Assembly (NCBI GenBank): GCA_030278955.1
Contig: JAOANR010000006.1
Location: forward strand, 57,564,915-57,628,914
Length of the DNA: 64,000 nucleotides
Origin: Hygrophila difformis
Taxonomy: Eukaryota; Streptophyta; Magnoliopsida; Lamiales; Acanthaceae
Reading direction: 5' to 3'
In this document: in pieces, positions 37,530-47,181 of the stretch
Numbering within the stretch: the stretch's first letter is position 1
Layout of the letters: every line of letters begins with the position of its first letter
The notes under the pieces: model-generated
The model's database searches: none
Told to the model about the DNA's origin: nothing
Seen by the model: only the letters and a program-made list of their open reading frames with translations
Position numbers and translations under genes: made by a program

Positions 37530-37605
37530 GAAGTGGAACCCTAGGCCCATGGGCTTGATTTGAGGCCCACTGTGTCTCAAGACATCACACACATCACAAC
37601 TTTGT

Positions 37606-37904
37606 CGTGGGACAAGGCTGCATGTGGCAAGGCTTCTCGACTGGGTCTTGTGTCTCTATCCATGTCCGTGTCGCTAAAGCATGGACCGCGACAGGAGTTC
37701 CTCGACTGGGGCGTGGCTTGGCCTCCAAGGTGTTGCTGGCGCGGAACCTTGGTCGTGGTCGCGGAACCAGTGTTCCTCGACCAGGGTTCCTCGACTGAAT
37801 GCTCCCAGACTGGTCTCCTTGGTATGTTGCATGCTGGTCGCTAATCTCTCCTGTGTCGCGGAACCATGGTCCTCGACCAGGCTTCCTCGACCAGATGTTC
37901 CCAG
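37606..37904 (-). repeat. U3 palindrome array in LTR3
   Basis: Same units as 11814-12112, upstream of the LTR3 TATA box. Confidence 0.75.
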
Positions 37905-38246
37905 ACAGAGCTGAATGGGCCAGATGGGCCGAAGCTATTATTTTTGTGGGCTTTTCTATCTTTCCCATCTTTTTGTATTTCGTGGGCTTGTTTATTCTTT
38001 TGCCCATCTTTTTGTTTCCTTTTTCTTTTCTTTTCTTTTTCTCATGTTTTTGGATTTTTCTAACATAAATATGTAATAAAATTACATATTTATGCGTTTT
38101 TCATACCAGCTCAATATTTTTACAATTATGCATAAATCAGTCCAATTCAACTGCTTTCTTATTTATTATAAGACCGGAATGCGATCAAATGCCCGTTTCA
38201 GACACGGAAATGGATTGAAGATAATGGTCATTATTGGCCATTATCA

Positions 38247-38251
38247 CCCAC
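38247..38251. repeat. Target-site duplication CCCAC, right
   Basis: Partner of 7916-7920. The interrupted copia sequence resumes with CCGCATTTGAATAAGG, as at the uninterrupted site in copy A. Confidence 0.93.
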
Positions 38252-41200
38252 CGCATTTGAATAAGGAACCTTTGACATGTATTCTTGTTCCTCTTTCATC
38301 TTCGGGCATTGTGAAGCACTAAGTTTGAAATGAGGAGCAAACGATGTACTTACAGGTTTGGTTTTGTTCGTCATGCCAAACCGCTGCAATACTTTCTTCA
38401 GATATTGCTTCTAAGTCAAACTCAGAGTGCCCCTGTTCCTGTCTCTCGTTATTTCCAAACCGAGAATCTTCTTTGCTTCACTGAGATCTTTCATTTCAAA
38501 CTCCTTGCTGAGTTGAGACTTCAACCTGTTTATCTCCCCTCTATGTTTCGAAGCAATTAACATGTCATCTACATATAGAAGAAGATAAATGAAAGATCCA
38601 TCATGTAGCTTACGGAAATATACGCAATGATCAAAACTGCTCCTGGTGTACTTTTGGCTAATCATAAATTGATCAAATCGCTTATACCATTGCCTTGGTG
38701 ATTGTTTCAATCCATAAAGCGATTTGTTCAACTTGCAAACCCAATCTTCTTTTCCAGCAACTTTATATCCTTCTGGCTGGGTCATGTAGATTTCCTCATT
38801 CAAATCACCATATAAGAATGTCGTCTTTACGTCCATTTGAACTAGTTCCAAGTCCAACTGCGCTACCAAGGCCAACAAAATACGAATGGATGAATGTTTT
38901 ACAACAGGGGAAAATACATCATTGTAGTCAATTCCCTCCTTTTGAGCATAGCCTTTAGCTACCAATCTTGCCTTGTAGCGAACGTCATTCTTTTATGAAA
39001 ATCCCTTTTTCTGAGCATAGACCCACTTGCAACCAATTGCCTTCTTTCCCTCTGGGAGTTTAGCTAGCTTCCACGTGTGATTTGCTTCAAGGGAATGCAT
39101 TTCCTCGTCCATGGCTTTCTTCCACTTTTCTTTTTCCGGACTTATTTTTGCATCAAGAAAAGTTTGTGGTATACCTTCTTCAATAACAGGAACTGCATAG
39201 GCCAACATACTTTCGAATCGAGCAGGTCTCCTAATTTCTCTTCTTTGCCTCCTCATTGCAATTGGTAAATCTTGTTGCTCCTGAGGTTCTTGGGTTAAAA
39301 CCTCACTTTCTCTGGGCTCTTCTTCGGTACTTGGACCATCGTCTTCTATTGGTTGACCATCTACTTCTCTGGTTGTAGATGTCTGAAACTCCACCTGTTG
39401 AGGATAATGTTCCACCTGCCGAGGAGTACTATCCGTCTGCTGCTTGGTTACCTTATTCAACATTATTGATTCACTGAACGTAACATCCCTGCTAAAGATC
39501 ACCTTTTTCATCTCCGGGCACCATAGGCGATATCCTTTTACTCCAGAAGATATCCTTACGAAAACAACTTTTCTCGCCCTCGGATCCAGCTTTGATTCTT
39601 TCACGTGATAATAAGCAGCGGAACCGAACACACGTAAAGAATTATAATCATTTGCAGGTTTGCCAAACCATGCCTCCAAAGGTGTCTTGCCTTTAAGTGC
39701 ATTTGATGGTAGTCGATTGATTAGATGGCTCGCATAGGTCACCGCTTCAACCCGGAACTGCTTGCCCAAATTAGCATTGGACAACATACACCGAACTTTC
39801 TCCAACAAGGTTCGGTTCATCCTTTCAGCCACCCCATTCTGTTGTGGCGTGTCCCGCACAGTGAAATGTCGGGAAATACCTTCCCTCTTGCACAAATCAA
39901 AAAAAGGGTCATTTCGATATTCTGTGCCATTATCAGATCGAAGCACTTTAATCTTCCTCCCGGTCTGGTTCTCCATCATTTTCTTCCAAGCGAGGAATTT
40001 CCCGAATGCTTCATTTTTTGTTCGCATGGGATACACCCATACTCTCCGGGAAAAGTCATCAACAAACGTTACAAAATAATGGTTTCCTCCCAAAGAAGCC
40101 GTCTTGGTAGGTCTCCACACATCTGAGTGAATGTAATCCATAATGCCTTTAGTGTTATGGATTGTTGTTCCGAACTTCACCCGCGTTTGCTTTCCCAGAA
40201 CACATTGCTCGCAAAATTCAAGTTTGCAAGTCTTTGCACCCTTTAATAATCCTTGCTTTGCCAGAGTCTGCAAGGATTTTTCCCCAGCATGCCCAAGCCT
40301 CATATGCCATAGCTTGGTCATCTCCTCTTCCTTGTCTGCTTCTGATACTGCTGCTGCAATGCCAATCACTGTATTGCCCTGGAAGTGGTATAATTTATTT
40401 TTCCTTATACATTTCATGACGACAAGTGCTCCCGAGATCACTTTCATAATCCCATTCTGAATGCTGATGGAGTGGCCTTTGGCTTCCAAGGCTCCCACTG
40501 ATATGAGGTTCTTGGCAAATTTCGGTATGTACCGAACTTCCGTCAGCACCTTAGTTGTTCCATCGTGGTTCTTCAGATATACTGAGCCAACTCCAGCTAT
40601 CTGGCAAGGTCCGTTGTCGGCTAGGTAGATAACTCCACCCAACACTTTCAAAGTTGACAAACCACTCCTTCCTGGAACACATGTGGAATGAGCATCCTGA
40701 GTCTAGCAACCAGTCGTCAGTGCACATTACCGATGAGACACAAGCTAAAGAATACTCTGTCTCATCACTATCAGCAACACAAGCCTCTGCTACCGCTTTC
40801 CCCTTTTTCTTTTGCAGCTTAGGACAATCTTTCTAATGTCATTTCTCGTGACAAAAGATACATTCATCTTTTGACACTCTGCCTCTTGACTGAGATCTGC
40901 CTCTTCTGTCCGGCTTGTACTTGTGGCTACGGCCCCGAATGGTATGGGCTTCACCAGTCGAACTCCTGTGTTCTAACTTATCCTTCTTTCTGATCTCGCT
41001 AGAATATAAGGCAGTGGTAACTTCTTTAAAGGAAATTGTTTCCTTTCCAGTCAACATACTAACAATTATATGCTCGTATTCATCGGGGAGCGAAGCTACC
41101 AGTACCAGCGCCTTGTCAACGTCATCTATCTTCTCGTCGAGATTCAACAAATCGGTGACCAAAGAATTGAATCTTGTTATGTGTTCATTCATCGTGGTAT

Positions 41201-41564
41201 CGGGCAAATACTGGAATCGATACAGCTTCGTCTTCATGTAGAGCTTGTTCTCTGTGCTCTTTTTCATGAATTTATCCTCCAGTTCTTTCCACAGTCTGTG
41301 CGCCATCATCTCTCTTATAAGCGGATACTTCTGCTCCTTTGAGAGACATAGGCGAATTGTACCACACGCAAGGCGGTTGATCCTCGTCCAGTCTTTATCA
41401 TCAACACCATCTGGTTTGGTTTCTTCAAGTGCCCCAACCAGCTCCTGCTGGTACAAGATGTCTAACACCTCGCACTGCCACATGCCAAAATTATTGGTAC
41501 CGTCGAATTTTTCGACGTCAAATTTGGCATTTGAGACCATCGTCCGTGATGGCGATGTCACCAA
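38252..41564 (-). pseudogene. Copia gag-pol, copy B, 5' and central part
   Basis: Gag starts at about 41564 (KFDGTNNFGMWQ) and runs to the first half of a zinc knuckle (CIFCHEK), where small deletions near 40835-40860 break the frame. From 40660 one 555-codon frame carries the protease-integrase segment: LWHMRLGH and CEQC of the HHCC finger, HSDVWRP, RSDNGTEY and TPQQNGVAE for the DDE triad, and the RT start. A frameshift at about 38990 leads to a second frame (38965-38411) with VQMDVKTTFLYG, YGLKQSPRQWY and YVDDM, so the whole RT core missing from copy A is present. It continues past 38411 with further breaks to the insertion site. The 3' part is at 7267-7920. Confidence 0.88.
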
Positions 41565-41718
41565 CGGCTTCGAATCTGAAGTTGACGTTTCACCGGACCT
41601 ATCCGCTATTTCTGCTTTAAAGTTTAATTAATAGCTCACAAACGGTAGCTTAACCGAGATGTGTTTCTGATGTGGAAGATCAGCTTAGCTGCGACCACAG
41701 AGCATACTATGCAACCAA

Positions 41719-41731
41719 GGCTCTGATACCA
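41719..41731 (-). other. Primer-binding site (initiator tRNA-Met), copia copy B
   Basis: TGGTATCAGAGCC on the element strand, two bases inside LTR C, as in copy A. Confidence 0.9.
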
Positions 41732-41733
41732 AT

Positions 41734-42169
41734 TGTTGTGGAAATCGGGTTAGTTTCCACTAAAATTATACCCGAATAATAGAGCTATTAATTAAACAAT
41801 AAAGAGAATACCAAGATTTAACGAGGTTCGGCACAAATTTGCCTACGTCCTCCGGGCCCCACCAAATTATTATTTCACTATGAAGGAGAAATATTACAAA
41901 AGGATTTTGGAAATAATTTTCTGACAGACAAAACCCACTCGACAAGAAAAACTCATAAAGGCTAAAAAAAAAACTAGACAACGAAGAAATTTTGAAGGCA
42001 GGCTGCTATTGCCTTTGCTTTGCGTTTTGCTGGTGTATTTCCAATTGCCAAAATGACCACATATTTATAACAATCTTGGGGGCCGAATTTGCTACAGGAT
42101 GGCACACAAAAGTGGAAGCTCCAGCATTCAATTTCCCATTTAATTCAATATAGACGGCACCACCTAACA
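41734..42169 (-). repeat. Copia LTR C (5' terminal LTR of the array)
   Basis: 436 bp, TGTTGTGG to CCTAACA on the plus strand, matching LTRs A and B with scattered substitutions. Confidence 0.9.
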
Positions 42170-43139
42170 GCAAAAATCATTCAGATAGTCGGATTCTTGG
42201 CGGAGTTAGTTAACTCTAAGGATTGTGTTTGGGATTGAAATTTGTTATTTAAAAAAGTCAAGGGAATTTAGGTTAATGAGATAGTGTGATGAATTGATAG
42301 TTTCACTGGAATGATTAAAAGTAACGGAAGATGGTGCCCTTACTTTGATAACATGTTAAATGATCATTTGACTAATGCACCATTTTACATTTATTCATAT
42401 ATTTAGGGATTGTTTGGCTTGGAATTGGTTACCTGATAGATAACACTTAGCTGATTTAGTAATTAGCTAATTGAGTATTTAACTGTTTGTAATTGTAAAC
42501 ACATACCTTCTTAATTGTACCAAACACTTGAGGCTTTTGAATAAGCAAGACACATATATGTGAAAAAAGCTAGTTGTCAAACACCTTCTTAATGGTTAAT
42601 TTTAGCTCCTATCTGGCTTTTGGACAGTCTGGATATATTGTCATAGTTCTCGACTATTTGACAAATTTTGCCTTTCTTCTACCCTGATGATTATTTTTCC
42701 CTGTGAACTCCTCCTCCTTCAGCTTGTATTGATGATGATGGGATGAAAGCTGAAACATATTAGCAGCAATCATGAAACATACATGGAATTGTACAAAGTA
42801 GTATATTGACCGCAAAGTAAAACCTGATTGATTTTTAACAGGTTTATTATGGTAAGTACTTGGATTTGGGTATCCCCTTCCTGTAGTCATCAGGCATTTT
42901 CCATTTCTATGGGTCATGGGGAATAAAAACCTGCAGTGTGTCTAGATGTGTTTTTAGAGGAATTGATGAACTATTGAAGTACATATGCTATGGATGGTGT
43001 TTGCTGTATGAGAAATTCTGGAAGTCATGTAATCTTATGTTTGGAATGCATTTGTAAGCTACTGTTAAACACTTCTGTGCTTCCTTCTGGATTCAGTTTT
43101 AAATCACTTTAACAGCAATCCTTAACAATAGTGTGTTTT
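42170..43139. other. AT-rich spacer, no gene seen
   Basis: Right flank of the copia array. No long open frame with recognisable content and no repeat structure found. Confidence 0.45.
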
Positions 43140-43830
43140 TTGATTTGCAGCAGCTGTAGCTGCAGATTGTGCGTGCAGCTACTATATCCTGTCACACCAG
43201 AAACTAGGTTAAAAACAATAACCAGATGTCATTCTCATATCATCAATGCATCTGGCCCCATCACAACTATTAGAATAACCTTTCAATATGTATTTTTGTT
43301 CTGCACAACAAAACTTCAGCCCGAAATCTAGTGGTTCCCTTAACATATCTCAAGACACTTTTAGCTGCGCTAAAGTGAGTTTCACCTGCACAATTTACAA
43401 AATCTTGAAAAAAGCACACTCACAGCTTGCAAGATGTCTAAGCCTGGTTGATGTCTTCGAATATATGATACACCCCACCTCGCTTCTATAAAGAGTTTCA
43501 TCTACTCTTCCATCTTCATCATGCTTGCTCAGCTTCAATTTTTGATGCATAGGAGTTGCCATGCTTCTGCAATTCTCCACTTTGAACTTTTTAAAAACTT
43601 CCATTGCATACTTCTTTTGACCAATAAATATTTCATCATGGTTTTGCATGATTTACATTCCAAGGAAGAAATCCCATTTCTCCTACTACATCTGTCCTTT
43701 CGAATGCTCTCTGCATATCAACTGTAATGTTCTTAACCAAGTTGACATTGCTTTCTGTGACAACCAGGTGATCAGCATATATAGTGACAACAACGAAATT
43801 GCATTTCATCATCTTTGATATCTAGTGTTG
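43140..43830 (-). pseudogene. Copia RT C-terminus and RNase H remnant
   Basis: Minus-strand pieces in several frames: a decayed YVDD box (FVVVTIYADH, near 43780), the stretch IFIGQKKYAMEVFKKFKVEN with ATPM (43550-43650), TLDFG-like text near 43340, and an RNase H start (GYSNS, SCIDDMRMTSGYCF) near 43180-43280. Many stops and frameshifts. It is probably the 3' part of the same element whose RT start lies at 45300-47180, separated by the insert at 43850-44830. Confidence 0.75.
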
Positions 43831-43909
43831 CTTCACTGAGATTTTATTTGAATACCGGGTTAGGTGCCGGTTTTGTAGATTTTGATATCATTATGAATGA
43901 TATCACAAG

Positions 43910-44196
43910 GAGAAAGTGCAATCATGCCAATGACAATTTGGCGAATCAAGTTTATTCGACATAGAATGTCAACAATGGACATCATGTTAAGGATTGCAAC
44001 TTAGAGAAAGTGCAATCATGCCAATGACAATTTGGCGAATCAAGTTTATTTGACATGGAATGTCAACAATGGACATCGTGTTAAGGATTACAACTTTGAT
44101 AGAAGTGCAATCATGCCAATGGCAATTTCGCGAATCAAGTTTATTCGACATGGAATGTCAACAAGTGACACCATGTTAAGGATTGCAACTTTGATA
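43910..44196. repeat. Three tandem copies of a ~94-bp repeat
   Basis: Units start at 43910, 44004 and about 44098, each containing AAGTGCAATCATGCCAATG, then GCGAATCAAGTTTATT and GGATTGCAAC-like text. Divergence is a few bases per unit. They lie in an insert between two parts of a copia remnant. Function unknown. Confidence 0.8.
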
Positions 44197-44572
44197 AATG
44201 CAAAGTGGAGACTTTGCAAAGGATTGTCGAAGTGACAATCGAGTAAAAGAGACAACCACTTCCAACCAACCAATGTAGTTGTGGAAGATGAAACCAATAC
44301 CTGTTGAACCTATAGTGGTCCAGGAGCCTATGAATGGTTGATGTTGATCTATTGGTAGAACACACTTGTGATAAGCTTGAAAACAAGCTAGTTGAGCCTT
44401 TGGTAGAAGAAAAGACTGTTGAGATGCCTGAGAAAAGAAGATTGATGAGAAGAAGCAAATTGAGAGTGCTCTTGATGTGGGGTGCACTGATGAGTGTATT
44501 CAAGAACCGGTCAAGGAAGTTGTAAAGATGACAACCGGGATTCCAAAATGAAGCTGAAGAAGCATTTGAAGT

Positions 44573-44794
44573 TTATGGGGGAGTTTTGTTGTAAATTCAA
44601 ATGCCGTGTACGAAACAAAAGTTGAAACCGTTGAACGAACAGTGAAGAAACGTGCAAGCCATCTTCGTTGAATGTTGAAGCCGGTAAAGGAATAGTGGAT
44701 CATATGTGTATTGTCTGTTGTAATTCTAAAATCTATATTTATGGTCTTGTATTATTGAAATAATTAGACCAAAACAAGGAATGAAATTACTACA
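44573..44794 (+). repeat. Possible small LTR with polypurine tract
   Basis: TATGGGGGAGTTT (about 44573-44586) resembles a polypurine tract and is followed by TGTTGTAAATTC. A 208-bp stretch with TG...CA ends (44587-44794, ending ATTACTACA) includes TATATTTATGG. This would be the 3' end of a small plus-strand element. No matching second LTR was found, so this is tentative. Confidence 0.3.
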
Positions 44795-44829
44795 AAAAAA
44801 AGGGGGGCGCGGGGGGGGGGGGGGGGGGG
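44794..44829. repeat. Poly-A then poly-G run (19 consecutive G)
   Basis: Eight A (44794-44801), six G, CGC, then 19 G (44811-44829), exactly at the junction with the 1.1-kb tandem duplication. It could be genuine G-quadruplex-forming sequence or a sequencing or assembly artefact. Confidence 0.85.
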
Positions 44830-44830
44830 A

Positions 44831-45940
44831 CACAAAGTAAAGAGGCATACAGTGGTAGGTCAAATATTAAAGGAGTGGGCCGGCACGTTGAACAAAAAGA
44901 GAATCCAACAATATTTTGGGCTGCAATAATTCAGGATATCTCCTTACCTTATCATTAAATGCACACAACAATAAATCCAACCTTTCTTACCTTTCTTCAA
45001 TTCCCCGTCACAATGGGAGCAACACTGCAGCAGGGGTGATTGCTCAAGCCCGGAGAGACAGCGCCTGGCGGAGATGCAACGGCGTCGTGCACAGCAGATC
45101 GGTGACAAGGGAGCGGCTACGATGGCGCTGCGAGAGGCTGTGCTCGGTGAAAGGAGCAGTGGACAGCGCGGCTTGGGCTGGACGGCGCTGTGTGGTGGTG
45201 CGGGATGCTGCTGGGTAGCGCCTCTTTGCGTCGCTATTCGCTCTGCTCTAAGGATTACAACAATTTGAGTACATATTCATAGAATTAAAAACATACAACA
45301 GACAATCAACATATGCTTATACTGTATGGATGATGGCTTTAATCTTTTCGGCGTGGTAGATGAGCCTCCTTATTGGACTTCGGCGATTCCTGTTACTTTT
45401 ACGACATTTGATGTTTATGTCGTTTTTCAACAGGTTTGAGGCCATACAAAGCCTTTTTGAGCAAAACACATCATCTTCATGCCCTTTGATGATAAACCCT
45501 TCAAGCTGCTCGACATAAATCTCCTCTTCCATAAAGCCATTTAAGGCGGCATATTTAAGTCCGGCTGATACACTTTCCAGCTCTTTTGTGCAGCTATGGA
45601 AAGCAACAATCTACTTGTATTCAATCTAGCAACATGAGCAAATGTATCAAAAAATTCAACACAAAAAATTTGAGCATACCCTTTTGCAACAAGCCTTGTT
45701 TATTGAGTTTACTTCCGAACAGTCACTTCACTCAAATTATTTCTCTATCTCTTGGCCTTTCTACAATAATCCAAGTCTGATTCTTCTCAATCATATTGAG
45801 TTCCTCATTCATTCATTCATTGCTGCCCTCCATTTTGGAGCGTGTTCTGCTTCCTCACAATCTGCCGGCTCAAAAATAGCTGAATTGCACCTTTGATCAA
45901 TTTCAGAAAGTGGTCTTGTGCCTCCTGCGGGTTTATCATC
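44831..45940. repeat. 1.1-kb tandem duplication, unit 1
   Basis: Starts CACAAAGTAAAGAGGCATAC and is repeated from 45941 with few differences. Contents: a GC-rich segment (about 45040-45240), an LTR-promoter-like stretch (minus strand ATTCTATGAATATGTAC, about 45270-45287) and a copia RT fragment. Confidence 0.88.
45300..45900 (-). pseudogene. Copia RT N-terminal fragment, unit 1
   Basis: Minus-strand text MEEEIYVEQLEGF and GHEDDVFCSKR matches the copia block before [11 protein letters not shown]. Upstream, in shifted frames, are MIEKNQTW-like and VKWLF-like pieces from the start of RT. Heavily broken. Confidence 0.7.
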
Positions 45941-47047
45941 CACAAATTAAAGAGGCCTACAGGTGGTAGGTCAAATATTAAAGGAGTGGGCCAGCACGTT
46001 GAAGAAAAAGAGAATCCAACAATAATTTGGGCTGCAATAATTCAGGATATCTCCTTACCTTATCATTAAATGCACACAACAATAAATCCAACCTTTCTTA
46101 CCTTTCTTCAATTCCCCGTCACAATGGGAGCAGCACTGCAGCAGGGGTGATTGCTCAAGCCCGGAGAGACAGCACCTGGCAGAGATGCAACGACGTCGTG
46201 CACAGCAGATCGGTGACAGGGGAGCGGCTATGATGGCGCTGCGAGAGGCTGTGCTCGGTGGAAGGAGTAGCGGACAACGCGGCTTGGGCTGGGCGGCGCT
46301 GTGTGGTGGTGCGGGATGCTGCTGGGTAGCGCCTCTTTCCGTCGCTATTCGCTCTGCTCTAAGGATTACAACAATTTGAGTACATATTTATAGAATTAAA
46401 AACATACAATAGACAATCAACATATGCTTATACTGTATGGATGATGGCCTTAATCTTTTCGGCGTGGTAGATGAGCCTCCTTATTGGACTTCGGCGATTC
46501 CTGTTACTTTTACGGCATTTGATGTTTATGTCGTTTTTCAACAGGTTTGGGGCCATACAAAGCCTTTTTGAGCAAAAAACATCATCTTCATGACCTTTGA
46601 TGATAAACCCTTCAAGCTGCTCGACATAAATCTCCTCTTCCATAAAGCCATTTAAGGCGGCATATTTAAGTCCAGCTGATACACTTTCCAGCTCTTTTGT
46701 GCAGCTATGGCAAGCAACAATCTACTTGTATTCAATCTAGCAACATGAGCAAATGTGTCAAAAAATTCAACACCAAAAATTTGAGCATACCCTTTTGCAA
46801 CAAGCCTTGTTTATTGAGTTTACTTCTGCACAGTCACTTCACTCAAATTATTTCTCTATCTCTTGGCCTTTCTACAATAATCCAAGTCTGATTCTTCTCA
46901 ATCATATTGAGTTCCTCATTCATTCATTGCTGCCCTCCATTTTGGAGCGTGTTCTGCTTCCTCACAATCTGCCGGCTCAAAAATAGCTGAATTGCACCTT
47001 TGATCAATTTCAGAAAGTGGTCTTGTGCCTCCTCCTGGTTTATCATC
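45941..47047. repeat. 1.1-kb tandem duplication, unit 2
   Basis: Second copy, ending at about 47047, where it continues into CAGTTCATTG instead of a further copy. In the promoter-like stretch the minus strand reads ATTCTATAAATATGTAC, a good TATA box (46386-46392), where unit 1 has TATGAATA. Confidence 0.88.
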
Positions 47048-47181
47048 CACCAGTTCATTGAGTTGAGGCTTGAAACTTTCATCAGATGGTGGTGTTTGCT
47101 CATCCCAATTCTATTTGTGATACACCAAATTTTCCATATAATGTATGTGGGAGCTTTTTCAAAACAGCTAAATTGAATCAA
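46411..47181 (-). pseudogene. Copia integrase/RT junction and RT N-terminal fragment, unit 2
   Basis: Same RT block as unit 1 (MEEEIYVEQLEGF, 46643-46428), extending further upstream to 47181 into the linker before RT (DHFLKLIKGAIQ, QNTLQNGGQQ). It is the 5'-most recognisable part of this remnant. Confidence 0.68.

Larger units (their letters stand above)
7921..38246 (-). mobile_element. Giant non-autonomous LTR retrotransposon array (Tat/Ogre-type PBS), three LTRs and two internal regions
   Basis: 30,326 bp, bounded by TG...CA and a CCCAC target duplication. Order on the plus strand: LTR1 7921-12454, internal A 12455-20796, LTR2 20797-25351, internal B 25352-33693, LTR3 33694-38246. The PBS sits left of LTR2 and LTR3, so the element reads on the minus strand and LTR3 is the 5' LTR. 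Neither internal region contains RT, RNase H, integrase, protease or a zinc knuckle that I can find. Each holds one long accessory ORF. The PBS suggests mobilisation by a Ty3/gypsy Tat/Ogre-lineage partner, in the manner of a LARD (large retrotransposon derivative). A single integration event followed by duplication of one LTR-internal unit explains the TSD at the outer ends only. Confidence 0.9.
33694..38246 (-). repeat. Giant-element LTR3 (5' terminal LTR), 4553 bp
   Basis: Ends GGCCATTATCA followed by the CCCAC target duplication. Shares with LTR2 the insertions absent from LTR1. Private changes include one G lost in the 36773-36797 palindrome. Confidence 0.92.
2456..42169 (-). mobile_element. 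Ty1/copia (Tork/Tnt1-type) element in LTR-internal-LTR-internal-LTR array
   Basis: Three 436-bp LTRs (2456-2891, 6734-7169, 41734-42169) alternate with two copies of one internal region in the same orientation. Gag, protease, integrase, RT and RNase H read on the minus strand, so the 5' end is at 42169. The right-hand internal copy is split by the 30.3-kb element at 7921-38246. Both internal regions begin at a primer-binding site complementary to initiator tRNA-Met. The outer flanks (AAAAA before 2456, GCAAA after 42169) do not form a clear 5-bp target duplication. Lineage is inferred from gag and RT wording that resembles Tnt1 and Tork. Confidence 0.9.

Noticed and set aside
2456..42169. Target duplication AAAAA for the copia array
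   Set aside because: The left flank AAAAA and right flank GCAAA agree only partly. The A-rich match is not convincing.
43131..43491. Plus-strand small ORFs near 43131-43491
   Set aside because: They lie opposite the minus-strand RNase H and RT remnant, whose motifs explain the sequence better.
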